This document shows positions 42,331 through 53,610 of a stretch of 64,000 nt of DNA, in pieces (position 1 is the first letter of the stretch; every line of letters begins with the position of its first letter). Location of the stretch: positions 165,698 to 229,697 of the forward strand of contig QEOQ01000435.1 of NCBI GenBank assembly GCA_010279815.1, written 5' to 3'. Position numbers and translations under genes: made by a program. Origin of the DNA: Brachionus plicatilis (taxonomy: Eukaryota > Rotifera > Eurotatoria > Ploima > Brachionidae). Below the pieces are notes generated by a model. That model was given only the letters and a program-made list of their open reading frames with translations, did not search any database and was not told where the DNA came from.

Positions 42331-42450
42331 ACAAACACAACCTACAATAACTAATCATTTAGAGAATAAAAATAAATATAAATTGCATTTTTGTTTATAA
42401 ATAAAAAATTAATATACACATAGACACTTTTAATATAAAAAAAATTTATT

Positions 42451-43184
42451 ATGGACATTTCAAAAGATAATAATAATAGTAGTAGTAAAGGAGAACAAGT
42501 TGGATGGATAAAACTATTCCAGCAAATGCGAAAATTATATGTTGAACAAAATTCAGATCTAAGTCTTGTTAAATGTATAAATCAAATGCTTGAACATACT
42601 TTTTGTGAAGAAGAATGTCTAGAGTCGTTGGTATTGTCAAATGTTGTTACACTAACAATAATGAAAATGTTTAGATTTTTTTACAATATACAAAAATATC
42701 ATCCCAATCATTTGGTGTTGAACACTATTGATTTTATTTGTAATGTTTCTGATCATTGGCGAGTATGGGGCAAAGATATTAAAAATGACACTGTAAAATA
42801 CCAAGAAATAAAAATCAACTTAGCGAATATCTAATAGAAAATTTCAATACTTATGTAACTGATGATACATTACGTCAAGAATTGATAGATAAATTTGTAA
42901 ACATAGAACTGGACAAGTTTTTGCAAGATTTGATACTTTTTGCAGAACAATTTGATCAATTTGAAATTTTGAAACCAAAAATGCAATTTTTATTTAATAA
43001 TTGTATAGACATAATTATCAATGCATATTACAATGATATATCTCAATTTGGTTTTGCAAACATTCTTCTTAGATATATTCAATTGTTAACTCATTCTCCA
43101 GGTCAATGTTTGGACAAAATAAATAGTAGCTTTGCAAACAGTTCATTTGATTTTTTCTCAACAACAACAACAACAAAAAAATGA
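42451..43184 (+). pseudogene. Viral gene, about 245 codons, one frameshift
   Basis: ATG 42451 follows TTTTAATATAAAAAAAATT. The frame is open to 42834; a shift near 42815 leads into LSEYLIENFNTYVTDD and on to TGA 43184. Entirely helical in appearance (WIKLFQQMRKLYVEQNSD, LDKFLQDLILFAEQF), ending in a Thr/Lys run. Its stop overlaps the next start as ATGA. No family recognised. Confidence 0.5.
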
Positions 43185-43531
43185 ATAGATATTTCAAATT
43201 ATTAAACAAATCAGAAAGTGTACCAACCATAAACATTAACAATAATCCACGTACTTTTTATGAAGGTCATGTACATATTTTATTTGTTGGAAATATAAAG
43301 AATAATACAAAATTAAAAATTGAAACAGACAATCAACTTGACTATACATTTGGAATTAAAAATTGGTTTACAGACAAGGAATCAAATTCAATTTTATGGA
43401 TACATGATTCGTTGTGTTTGCCAAATAAATTTATTTAAAACAAAAGAATAACAAGTTTCAAAATTTTTTTTCCTCCCAATCAAACAGAAGACTATTGTGT
43501 TTATTTAGAATCTGATATATTATTGTCTTAA
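43181..43531 (+). pseudogene. Viral gene, about 117 codons, one in-frame stop
   Basis: ATG 43181 overlaps the preceding stop. Open to TAA 43436-43438, then in frame (ITSFKIFFPPNQTEDYCVYL) to TAA 43531. The main part reads FYEGHVHILFVGNIKN and SILWIHDSLCLPNKF, beta-like. No family recognised. Confidence 0.45.
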
Positions 43532-43765
43532 ATTATATTTATTATTGATTAAATATAACTATACAATTTTTTATTTGTACTAATTTTGTACTACTCATTG
43601 CCAATTGTACTTGTTAAATTGATTATTGTAGACCAAATTTTTTTTTTGATTTTTTTTTTTTAATCCAATTTAAAATGGTCTTGTTGCATATGATATTTCA
43701 CTTCCAAAATATGAATAACACAAATACAATATTGTCATTAGTAGAATAACTTTTTGTTTGTATTT

Positions 43766-43975
43766 TTATTTATTAATTTTAACTGTTGTCATGATGATTG
43801 AAATAATATAATATGTACATGTTAAATTTTCAATTTGAAACAAAAATGAATCACCATTTTCCCATTCCTTTAAATTGTATTCGATTCTATTAAACCATCT
43901 TTTTACACATTTGAAACTAATTTTAAGATGAATTGCGACATGTTTTATTAACAATTTTTTTTCTTATTTAACCAT
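43766..43975 (-). pseudogene. Small viral gene with early in-frame stop
   Basis: ATG 43975 gives three codons, then TAA, then an open frame of about 65 codons to 43766. It contains HLKISFKCVKRWFNRI, which has the look of a DNA-recognition helix, but the gene is too short to assign. 43540-43765 and 43976-44239 are AT-rich with nothing recognised. Confidence 0.3.
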
Positions 43976-44845
43976 GATTAATTCAAATTTTATAAGATTT
44001 ACATTTTTTATATTGAAAAAAAAAAGACAAAATTAATGACAACGTTATTATTAATGTGTGTACTATAATTATATGATGAAAATGCGAAAAAAAAAACAAA
44101 ATGCATAAGATTCAAATTTGACCATTCTTTTATTTAAAACAAATAAGATAGTGATCAAGTTTTGCAAACATGCATCATATTTTTATTAGTATATAAGGTT
44201 GAATTTTTTTATTGTAAAGAACAACAAATTTAAATTTAAACTCAAAAAATTTTAAATTAGCAGGTATGAAGTTTTTTTTTAGTCGAACCATTAGGTCTTG
44301 CCTTAAATTAGCAAGTATGACGTAGTTGTATAGTTGAAGCAATGTTATGTGTAAAGTATGGTGACATGCATAAGACATTTTGGTGCTAATCTTGGCACAA
44401 ATTTTGTTTTTACATTTAAAAAAAATGCAAAAACAAAAGTTTTTAAAAAGCTAGAGCAAGTTTTGATTTTTTTTTGCTCGATTTTAACTTGCGCAATTCA
44501 AAGAAGTGCATATGCTTCGACTATAAAAAAACTTCATACTTGTTCAATTCAAGCAAGTGCATATGCTTCGACTATTAAAAAAACGTCATACTTGTTAAAT
44601 TCAAGCAAGTGCATATGCTTGTGAAGTTCAAAATAAATTTTTTTTTTGATGATGGATAGTGAACAAATTATGCATATATGTATTTTATGAGTTAGAGAGA
44701 AAAAAAAGGCAAGTTAGTTTATTATATTTTTTTAAATGAGGACAAATTAAAGTGCATTGTACAAGTTAATAATTTTGTTAATTTAATTTTGTTTTGGAAT
44801 GTATTTTTTTTTGTTTTGATAAAAAAATTGTAAATTAAAGTATTA

Positions 44846-46060
44846 TTAAAATAATTTTAGTTTATTATTATTTGATTCAAATATACTTAGACCATAAATC
44901 AAAGTATTTATATCTACACCTGTTGATGGGTTAACTAGAATTGCTGTTAAATTTAATGAACTTGTTTCTTTTATATTGTTAACATCGTCATCGAAAAATA
45001 AAATGTCTTCATATTTTGTCAAATTGAGCTCTTTTAGAATGGCTGTCATATGATTTGTTTTTGATTTGGTATAAGTTTGAATTGAACTAAAATAATTATT
45101 CCAACCCAAAGCTTTAATAGTTTCAAGCGCTATATTCTGTTTACAAGTTCGACTAGCAATTGCCAAATATTCTTGATTTGATTCATTTAGACAATGGTGT
45201 TTAAGAGTGTACAAAATTTTGTTTACATCTTTGAACCCGTTCAATTGAAATCCTTTTGAATCTACAACTTTAATGGCCTCAAAATTTGTATTCTGCTTGA
45301 TTTGTGTGATTGGGAGTTTAACATGGCGACCCACTGAATAAGGCCATAATGTATAATCTAAATCAAATACAATAATTTTTGGTTTCTTTTTCATTGATTG
45401 CCATTGTTGAATCAAATCTTGATCAACTTTTTCGTTTTTTGTTTCTTTAGTTTTTTTGGAATGGTCTTTTTGAGCTTGAGCGTTGTATTCTGCATTTTGT
45501 TCACTAAAAAAGATGTATTGTTGTTTTTCATTCAGTTTGTTATGTGTTATATTTGTTCTCAAATTTGTATAAAAGGGATTTTTAAAATAGTCTACAACTT
45601 TGTTATTAGGTGTTGACAATTCAATTGGCCATAATGCATGCCAACACAAATATGAATTATTATTATTAAAGTAATTTATAGACAAATCTATTGTTAGTTT
45701 ACCATGTAAATCAGTTTGATTCTCTCCTGTACGAATTTCCAGCACTTTATGTAAATCTTTAATTGTTTTACCAAAATATTGTTTAAAGGCGACTCTAAAA
45801 TCTTCTGGATATGTGTATACTTGTGACCTATGGTATGTATTCATGGACACTTTAAGTTCTGGTTCCCATCTATTAAAGGACTCTGAAAAATCACTAACCA
45901 TTTTATGTTTTGCTAATTGGTTTAAAGTATAATCACTGAAAGTACAGTTTAAAATTATTTCTGACTTTGGGTTTTCAATCAAATTAAAAATATTATCACT
46001 AATATTATCACATATCGATTCAACATATGCATATGTTAAATCAAGTACAATTGTAGCCAT
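44846..46060 (-). CDS. MDP-1-type HAD phosphatase domain protein, copy B
   Basis: All 404 codons give the same protein as 38427-39641, with all HAD motifs intact (DLDYT, ASRT, the motif III Lys, FFDDD). Flanking non-coding DNA is also nearly identical for about 2 kb, so the duplication is recent or an assembly duplicate. The mature function is unknown; the N-terminal 215 residues are unlike any domain I know. Confidence 0.8.
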   Translation of the reverse strand: MATIVLDLTYAYVESICDNISDNIFNLIENPKSEIILNCTFSDYTLNQLAKHKMVSDFSESFNRWEPELKVSMNTYHRSQVYTYPEDFRVAFKQYFGKTIKDLHKVLEIRTGENQTDLHGKLTIDLSINYFNNNNSYLCWHALWPIELSTPNNKVVDYFKNPFYTNLRTNITHNKLNEKQQYIFFSEQNAEYNAQAQKDHSKKTKETKNEKVDQDLIQQWQSMKKKPKIIVFDLDYTLWPYSVGRHVKLPITQIKQNTNFEAIKVVDSKGFQLNGFKDVNKILYTLKHHCLNESNQEYLAIASRTCKQNIALETIKALGWNNYFSSIQTYTKSKTNHMTAILKELNLTKYEDILFFDDDVNNIKETSSLNLTAILVNPSTGVDINTLIYGLSIFESNNNKLKLF

Positions 46061-46491
46061 TTATTGATGGTTTTTTTAATTCTCAAAATCAATTAATATT
46101 ATTATTATTGTCGATTTATAAATTAAACTAAATTTAACAAAATCCAAAATCCTGTTGCTAATGCCAAAATCCGGTTGCTAATGCAAAATCCAAAAATGAA
46201 TTCAAAAACAAACTTGATAAATTTTTGAAACTAAAATAATTAATTTCTTCTATTAACAAAATTTTGTAATTATAAAGATAAATGTTAAAACCAGACAGCT
46301 ACCAAAGCGAGGCTACTTATAACCTTGCTCCGCAGTTAGTCTGCTGTAGCTTTTTATTATTATTATAATTATTAACATTGACAATATTAAAAATAAAAAA
46401 AAAAAACAAATTTGATAATTTGTACAATTCAAGAGAGAAAGAAATAGTAATAATAATAATAAAAAATAATATTGTCCCCTTCTATGTTGAA

Positions 46492-47545
46492 TTTTCGAGG
46501 CTTTATTTCAAAAAAAAAATTAAATTTTTAAAAAGAAACGGTATATATACATTCCGACAAGTAAAATTGTAAAAGGGAATTTTCGACAAATTATTTTCCA
46601 AAAATAAAAAATAAGAATATTATTCTAATATTATTCTAATTAATTAAAAAAGGGAGATTTTATTGATCAATTTGTGAAAAAAAAAAATTATGCTCAAAAT
46701 TGATATTAACAGTAAAACATCTTGATCTTAACTTTGACTTATTCCAATATACTTTACTTATATTTATCTTATTTATCCCGAAAATCTCCTTCTAATTTGA
46801 CATTTTAATCCCCAATCGAAATCTGTTTTTCGATTGAAATTAAAATGGCTCCGTGGATGATTTTTTTGGAAAAAAGTCTTTCAATTTATACCTTTAAACA
46901 TTTCAGCTTATTGTGAAATTTTTCTTACCTTGAATGCTTTCATTGGATAAAAATCAAACAATGTTAAGCATTTTCGAGGCTTTATTTCAAATAAAAAATT
47001 AAATATACTTGTAACCAGAGAAACGGTATATATACATTCCGACAAGTAAATTTGTAAAAGGGAATTTTCGTCAAATTATTTTCCAAAAATAAAAATTAAG
47101 AATATTATTCTAGTTAATTAAAAAGGGAGATTTTATTGATCAATTTGTGAAAAAAAAAATTATGCTCAGAATTGATGCTAACAGTAAGACATCTTGATCT
47201 TAACTTTGACTTATTCCAATATTCTTTACTTTTATTTATCTTATTTATCCCGAGAATCTCCTTCTAATTTGACATTTTAATCCTCAATCGAAATCTGTTT
47301 TTCGATTGAAATTAAAATGGCTCCGTGGATGATTTTTTTGGAAAAAAGTCTTTCAATTTATACCTTTAAACATTTCAGCTTATTGTGAAATTTTTCTTAC
47401 CTTGAATGCTTTCATTGGATAAAAATCAAACAATGTTAAGCATTTTCGAGGCTTTATTTCAAAAAAAAAATTAAATTTACTTGTTACCAGAGAAACGGTA
47501 TATTTACATTCCGACAAGTAAAATTGTAAAAGGTAATTTTCGAAT
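46492..47545. repeat. ~475-bp tandem repeat (copy B)
   Basis: Units begin near 46492, 46971 and 47443. The first unit is virtually identical to that of copy A; the second and third differ by scattered bases and small indels, so identity falls toward the right end. Confidence 0.8.
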
Positions 47546-47756
47546 AATATTTATTCGACAAAAATTGATAAAATATTTTCATATTTCTCTTAAATTTTAT
47601 TATTTATTATTAAGTGAATTCAATTAAAAACTGACATTAATATTTCATTCAACTAAGTTGTGGTCCGATAAATTATAGGAAGCCTAGTTTCATTATTTTG
47701 GAAGAAAGCATTAATTATTGTAATCATTCATTTTTATCATTCACAATCATAAATTA

Positions 47757-50700
47757 AAATAATAATAATAATAATAATAATAAGGGTCCTATTTCTTCGA
47801 AGTCGAAGTTAGGGACGAGATTGCGTCGCGCCACACGGTCCTTTCTTTTGCCATCGTTGTCCACTGGCCTTTCATGATTCCTGCCCTTTCCAGATCGCAT
47901 TCGAAGCAGTTGGTCCACTCCAACCTCGGCCTGCCACGCCCCTGTTTTCCGCCTATTAGATCACCAAAAAGCACTTTTTTTGCCCAACGGTTGTCTCCAT
48001 ACCTTCTTACGTGTCCAGCCCATCGTAACCTGTACCTCCGTACTATGTTTTCTAGCGGTGCCGTCTGTGCACTCAGGTAAAGCTTTGGGTTTGTCAAGCC
48101 CACTCTCCTGGGGCCTGCTAGTTGCGACAATCTCCTGAGGTGGAAACGGTTGAGTTTGGCATAATCATCATCGTTGCAAGTCCATGTCTCAGATCCATAG
48201 AGGATTGTAGACAGCACGGTCGCCTTATACACCCTGGCTTTTGTTCTGGTACTAAGCGCCGTCTAGTCCCACACAGTCTTCCTAAGTTGATGGAATTTGA
48301 AGGCTCCGAGACTTATCCTCCTTCGCGTTTCCTCGGTGCTGGTGCTTTTGCTTGACACTGTGCTTCCCAGGTATACAAACTTGTCGACTCTTTCCAACGG
48401 GTTTCCACCATTCTCGAGTCTTGCATCCTCATCATCACAGTTAGCCGTCATCCACTTGGTCTTCCTAGCATTTATCGTCAGTCCCCACTGCCGAGTCTTA
48501 GCCTCAAGCTTCCTAACACATTCTGTGAGTATCTCCATGCTCTCACAGATAAGCACTAGATCATCGGCATACAAAAGCGCGTTAACACGAAGTGTACCGC
48601 TGACCTGGGTGCCCCGCGTTTTTCTTCCGTCCGGCATCACGAAATCTACTTGCAAACCACTTCCGTCCATACCCTTCAATGTCTCCCCGATCACATGGTC
48701 AGTGTAGACGTTGAAGAGTGCCGGTGATAGCAAGCACCCCTGTCGAAGCCCGGTTAAGACTCCAAACCAACTTGCGAGGTCTCCGCAGACACGCACCGCA
48801 GCTTCTGTCCCTTCGTACAACGCACCAATTATGCTTCTGAGTTTGCGCGACACTCCATAATGCTCCAAGACACCGAGCAGGGCTTCTCTGTTGACGGTAT
48901 CATAAGCCGCTTTTAAGTCCACGAAACATAAGTGCACCGGTGTTTTCTTTCTCCTGGCCATCTCCATTATCCTTCTTAGAATAAAGATCTGGTCCGCACA
49001 TCCTCTATTCCTCCTGAAGCCTCCTTGCATCTCTGACAGCCTGCTGTCTACGGTTCTCACGAGTCTATCGAGCACTATATGGGTAAAGACCTTGCCAACA
49101 ATACTTAGCAAACTTATACCTCTATAGTTCTCACACTCACTGCTGTCACCTTTCTTGTGCAAAGGTACCACTACGGCTCTCACCCAATCACTTGGCACTT
49201 TCTCTTGGTGCCATACCATTTTGAAAAGCTTATGCAACTCTTCTACTAGTACAGGCTCTCCTGCTTTTACGATTTCTGCGGGAATTCCATCAAACCCTGG
49301 GGCTTTCCGTGTCTTCAGAGCTCTGATAGCAAATTTGATTTCGTACGGTTCCGGAACCAGTTCATCTTCTTCGCTGTCATTCCCCACGGTGCTAACTAAG
49401 GTGTGCGTTTCCAGTTGTCGTCCCACATTAAGCAATTCTTCGAAATGCTCTCTCCACCTTTCCTTTATTTCCCCACAGTCTTTTGTAACGGACCCATCCT
49501 TCTTCCTCAGCTGGTTCGTTTGCACCTGCTTAAGACCCCCTATCTCGCGGATCGTCTGGTACACAGCCCTTGTGTTATTAGCCGCGGCATGTTGCTCCAA
49601 CTCCTTGGCCTTCTTCTTAGCTTTCCTGACCAGTCTTGTTCAAAGCTTGTTTAGTTCGTGGTACCGGTTTATATTGGCTTCCTTTTGCCTTCTGGTAACG
49701 GCACTTCTTACCTTTCTGAAGACTTCGGCTTTTTCTATGATAGCTTTCAGAGCTTCATCGTTCATCCATTCATTGCGCTGCTTCTTCTTTCGTCCACATA
49801 CTTTTTGACCTACCTCACTTACGGCCGTCCTGAAACGAGCCCAGTTCTGCTCGAGATCTTCACCCTCATCGCTCAATACACTAAATTTGTTTTTAAGCTC
49901 TATCTGGAACTCGTCTTTCTTGAGGCTATGACTAAGTTGATCCACGTCTAGACATGCAAATGGGCTAACCTTTCGCGAGCTCTTAAGTCTTAGCCTGCAC
50001 GTTGCCGCCAGCAAGGAGTGATCCGTGGTTCCGAAATCTGCTCCAGCCCAGACCCTGGTGTCCTGAATAGCTGACAGCCATCTCCGGCTAACCATTATGT
50101 GGTCGATCTGGCTTTTGGTCTTCTGAGCATTGAAATTCACATGAGTAATCTTGTGAATGTCTTTGTGCTGAAAAAAGGTACTGCAAACGCTCAAGTTGTT
50201 GACCATACACAGTTCCAACAGCCTTTCACCATTGCTGTTCATCTCCTCGTTCCGCAGTCCATGCTTTCCAATGACGCCCCTCCATACCTCATAATCGTTG
50301 CCGACCCTGGCGTTAAAATCACCAATCAGGAACACCATGTCTCTTTTACGTACCTTTTGCAAAACGGCTTGCAACTGTCCATAAAAGCTCTCCTTTTGCT
50401 CTAATGTTGCCTCTTCTGTTGGTGCGTAGCAACTTACAATCGTTGTTGCAACATTCCGCGAGCTAAATTTGGCCCAGATAATGCGCTCATTCACTGCGCC
50501 CCATGCTGTCAAAGCTCCTATGTGGCGCCGTCGCACTGCAACTGCAACGCCACCGTATGCCTCCTCTGACTCCTTAATTCCAGAATAGAAGACCTCGTAG
50601 TCTCCTATTCTCCGTTTACCACTGCCCTTCCTCTTCGTTTCGCTGAGGCCGCATATATCCAGATTATAGGTCTCCATCGTCCTGAATATAAGGGCCTCTC

Positions 50701-51008
50701 TTGCGTCCGACTCAGGTTCCATTGTTCGGATGTTGACGCAGCCAATTTTGGTCTTGGCTGTTGGTCGAATTACTCCCCATCGCCGCTGTGTTCTTCCACT
50801 AGCTGGCTTCCTCTGCAGGCTTTCACCAGTCGGCATCATTCGTGATGAATTGCTTGCTTTCCCACCTGTTTGGCCTCTAACATCTCTCGTTTTCATAGCA
50901 GATTTGCTTGCGTTAAGCGATTAGGTTGCTAGCCCAAAGCCCGATGCACTGGCAGTACAGATTGGCAAGCGACTCGATAGCGACTCTGATCTCCTGCGTC
51001 GGCAAGAC
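47757..51008 (-). mobile_element. RTE-type non-LTR retrotransposon (LINE)
   Basis: A GC-rich block on the minus strand, in sharp contrast with its AT-rich flanks. The 3' end is the trinucleotide (ATT)n tail at 47757-47783 (read AAT on the plus strand), as in RTE-type elements; the 5' end is near 51008. It interrupts the tail of long repeat copy B. A clear target-site duplication was not found by eye. One long ORF with two in-frame stops remains, so it is young but defective. Confidence 0.85.
47789..50896 (-). pseudogene. RTE ORF: AP endonuclease and reverse transcriptase, two in-frame stops
   Basis: From ATG 50896 one frame runs the full length. The endonuclease comes first: CGLSETKR (active-site Glu), LIGDFNARVG, SQIDHIMVS and GTTDHSLL. 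A TGA near 49640 follows, then the reverse transcriptase: KAPGFDGIPAEI, GGFRRNRGCADQ, LCFVDLKAAYDTV (first catalytic Asp), GLRQGCLLSP and LLYADDLVLI (YADD catalytic pair). A TAG at 48263-48265 precedes the C-terminal part (SETWTCNDDDYAKLN, RLRWAGHVRR), which is typical of RTE-like proteins. About 1035 codons. The single stops suggest recent loss of function. Similar proteins are often misnamed craniofacial development protein 2 in animal genomes. Confidence 0.88.
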
Positions 51009-51159
51009 AAATTTTCAAAAATTTGATAAATTTTTTTTTATCAAATTTTTTTTTTTTTAAATAATTTATAGAATGAAAATAAAACTTAACTAATTTATCT
51101 TACTTAATTAAATATCAATAATTTTTTTCTATTTTTTTGTTTGATAATTTTTAATTTGA

Positions 51160-51589
51160 TGATAAAAGAAACATTTCGTTTTCGATAATCTTGTCAAATC
51201 TTTATGATATAAGAAATTTAAATCTTGAGGCAAATCATATTGTTCATACGGGTCTATTCTTGCTCTAGAACATAATTGTTTTGCAGCGTTGTAAGTTGGT
51301 AAAAGTGCGACGACTTCTTCCTTAAATTTTTATGGCACTCGAAAATTATTTTTCGCGGTTTTGTATCAGGTTGAACAGATATATTCATTTCGGACTTCAC
51401 TTCTTTGACTTTTGTTTTAATAGAACTTACATGTTCATGTTCCTTTATATTTGTAACTGGTTTATCCATACCAATTGTTGACACAGAACCATTACAATTT
51501 GGGTTTTCAGAACTATTACACCTCCATGTTATTTTACCATTTGAAGCTTTATATGACAATTTGTATTCATGATAATTATCGTCAATCAA
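51160..51589 (-). pseudogene. FLYWCH zinc-finger remnant (MULE-type transposon)
   Basis: The frame from about 51589 to 51254 reads YKLSYKASNGKITWRC, a CNGSVST segment and KEHEHVS, the Cys2His2 arrangement of a FLYWCH finger, commonly found at the N-terminus of Mutator-like transposases. After a shift near 51280 the code continues (RIDPYEQYDLPQDLNFLY) to about 51160. No transposase core follows, so this is a fragment. Confidence 0.6.
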
Positions 51590-52793
51590 AATGTAACTCT
51601 CTGAGCCTTTATTTTTATTTTTTTATTTGTTAACTGTTTCGAGTCTAAGCTCCTTCAGAATAGAATGAAAATAAAACTTAACTAATTAATTTTCGGATAA
51701 TATTTATTCGACAAAACTTGATAAACAATATTTCATATTTTTCTGAAATTCTTTTATTTATTATTAAGTGAATTCAATTAATAACTTACATTAGTAATTC
51801 ATTCAACTAAGTTGTGGTCCGGAAAATAATAGGAAGCCTAGTTTCATTATTTTGGAAGAAAGCATTAATTATTGTAATCATTCATTATTATCATACACAA
51901 TCATAAATTAAAATGAATGATTAAAATGATTTAAATGTTTATTTTTATTTTTTTATTTGTTAACTGTTTCGAGTCTAAGCTTCTTCAGAATAGAATGAAA
52001 ATAAAACTTAACTAATTTATCTTACTTAATTAAATATCAATAATTTTTTTTCTATTTTTTAATTTGATAATTAATTTTGTCTTTATAAATTTTTTTGTCA
52101 AAAATTTTTTTCCCAATAATAAGACTTTTTTCGAAATAATTAACGTCGAAATACTATTTAACGAAAATAGTTCTCTAATTAACATTCTTGTCAGTTAAAC
52201 CTTTACGAAATCTACTTGTCGAAAAGAAGCAGGTTCATAAAGAAACAAAACCTTGATCCTTTTTACTATTTTTACTCAATTGTAAATTAAGTAAATAACT
52301 TTAAAATATTTTTATCAAATAATTTACTGGTACTTTCAGAACTCGTTAGAATTTCAATAGTATTTTGATAATAAATGGAATTAATTTGGTAATCTAAGAC
52401 TAGAACATTTTTCAAATAGGATATCTGAATTTAAGATAAATGGTTATCTCTAAAACACGGATTTTTTTTCCGGATTATTGTTGGACCCTAAAATACGTAT
52501 CCGGATAGAAAAAAATTTGAACTTTAACTTTCAATTGAAATTTAACCACAAAAATAATACAACACCAAAAATAGCTCGAAAATCTAATTCAATCCAATTT
52601 ATATATAGGCTATAGTCTGTTTTGTGAGCGTGCGATCACACATTTTTACAAAAAATTAATTATTTGGTCGCGCATAAATTATGATCACATAATTTTTCTG
52701 TTAAAAAAATGTGTTAACATACAAACATTCAATTAAATTATGCGATCTTAGCTTTCAATAAAGTTTTTTTTTATGATTAATTTAATTTAAAAA

Positions 52794-53610
52794 TGAAAAA
52801 TAAACATGAAATCGAAAAAAATGAGTGAGATAAAATTATCAATTTTCAAAAAGCCGGAATTTTAACATCGGATGGGGTGTGTTATTTTTGTTGCACAAAA
52901 TTAAATAAAGTTGGTCGTAAACGTCAAAATCCAGTCGAGTTCAACCAACGTTTCGATGCCCTAAATGCGAACGATTTCAAAGAATTTACAAAAATTCATT
53001 TTTCAGTCTTTTTAAGACACAGATGATGATAGTTTTAGACATTATAAAGAATTGGTGTGCACAAGTAACTTAAGCTAAAACATTGGATTTGTTTAAATTA
53101 GAAAATAAACAGAAAAAATCTAAATACACTATTTCAAATATATATAAAATGATGAGAAATTTATGAAGCGTTTGTGTCAGAGAAGCTTTCAAGTCTTTTA
53201 AATTAGGCGGCATTAATAAAGTTAATGAAATCGACGAGTCATTAATAACCAAAGTAAAAAACAATAGAGGACGACGAGGCTTAAAAAAAATGCAAATTTG
53301 GGTGTTCGGGCTTGTTGAGCGAGGAAAGAATAGCCAATGTAATTTAGTAAAAGTTCCTAATCGCAAAGCAGAAACTCTGCTAAGGATAATATATGAAAGG
53401 GTTGAAAAAGGGACTACTTTAGTCTCAGATAGCTGGTCTTCGTACGAAAAATTAAAAGTCAATCATAAGTTTAATTTTGTGGATCCAGAATCTAGAGCCC
53501 ATACTAATAAAAAAGAAGGTCTATGGAAATTAACAAAAGAGTCATTTAAACAGTCTAATGGTTGTCTTCGAATTCATTTAAAATCGTATCTAGACGTATC
53601 TTTGGTATAA
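52794..53610 (+). pseudogene. Merlin-type (IS1016/ISXO2-like) transposase, broken
   Basis: A zinc-finger-like N-terminal part (SDGVCYFCCTKLNK) and helical middle carry stops near 52870, 53023, 53070 and 53165. The C-terminal catalytic part is well kept: Asp in NEIDESLI, GRRGLKKMQIWVFGLVER, Asp in VSDSWSSYEKL, and HTNKKEGLW with the Glu of the DDE triad. This is the DDE domain of Merlin transposons, related to bacterial IS1016/IS1595. Terminal inverted repeats were not identified. The right end meets a MULE remnant on the opposite strand near 53600. Confidence 0.75.

Larger units (their letters stand above)
44240..52150. repeat. Long direct repeat, copy B, interrupted by other elements
   Basis: Begins ACTCAAAAAATTTTAAATTAGCAGG like copy A, contains the same gene and tandem array, and reaches 47758, where a LINE has inserted. 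Tail sequence reappears in pieces at about 51061-51140 and 51600-52150, where the shared motif ACTAAGTTGTGGTCCGG and the GTTAACTGTTTCGAGTC segment are seen again. The left end is 82 bp longer than in copy A because of extra short tandem units. The pieces after the LINE look rearranged rather than simply split. Confidence 0.7.

Noticed and set aside
48297..49808. Several long plus-strand ORFs
   Set aside because: They lie opposite the RTE ORF and are its antisense shadows.
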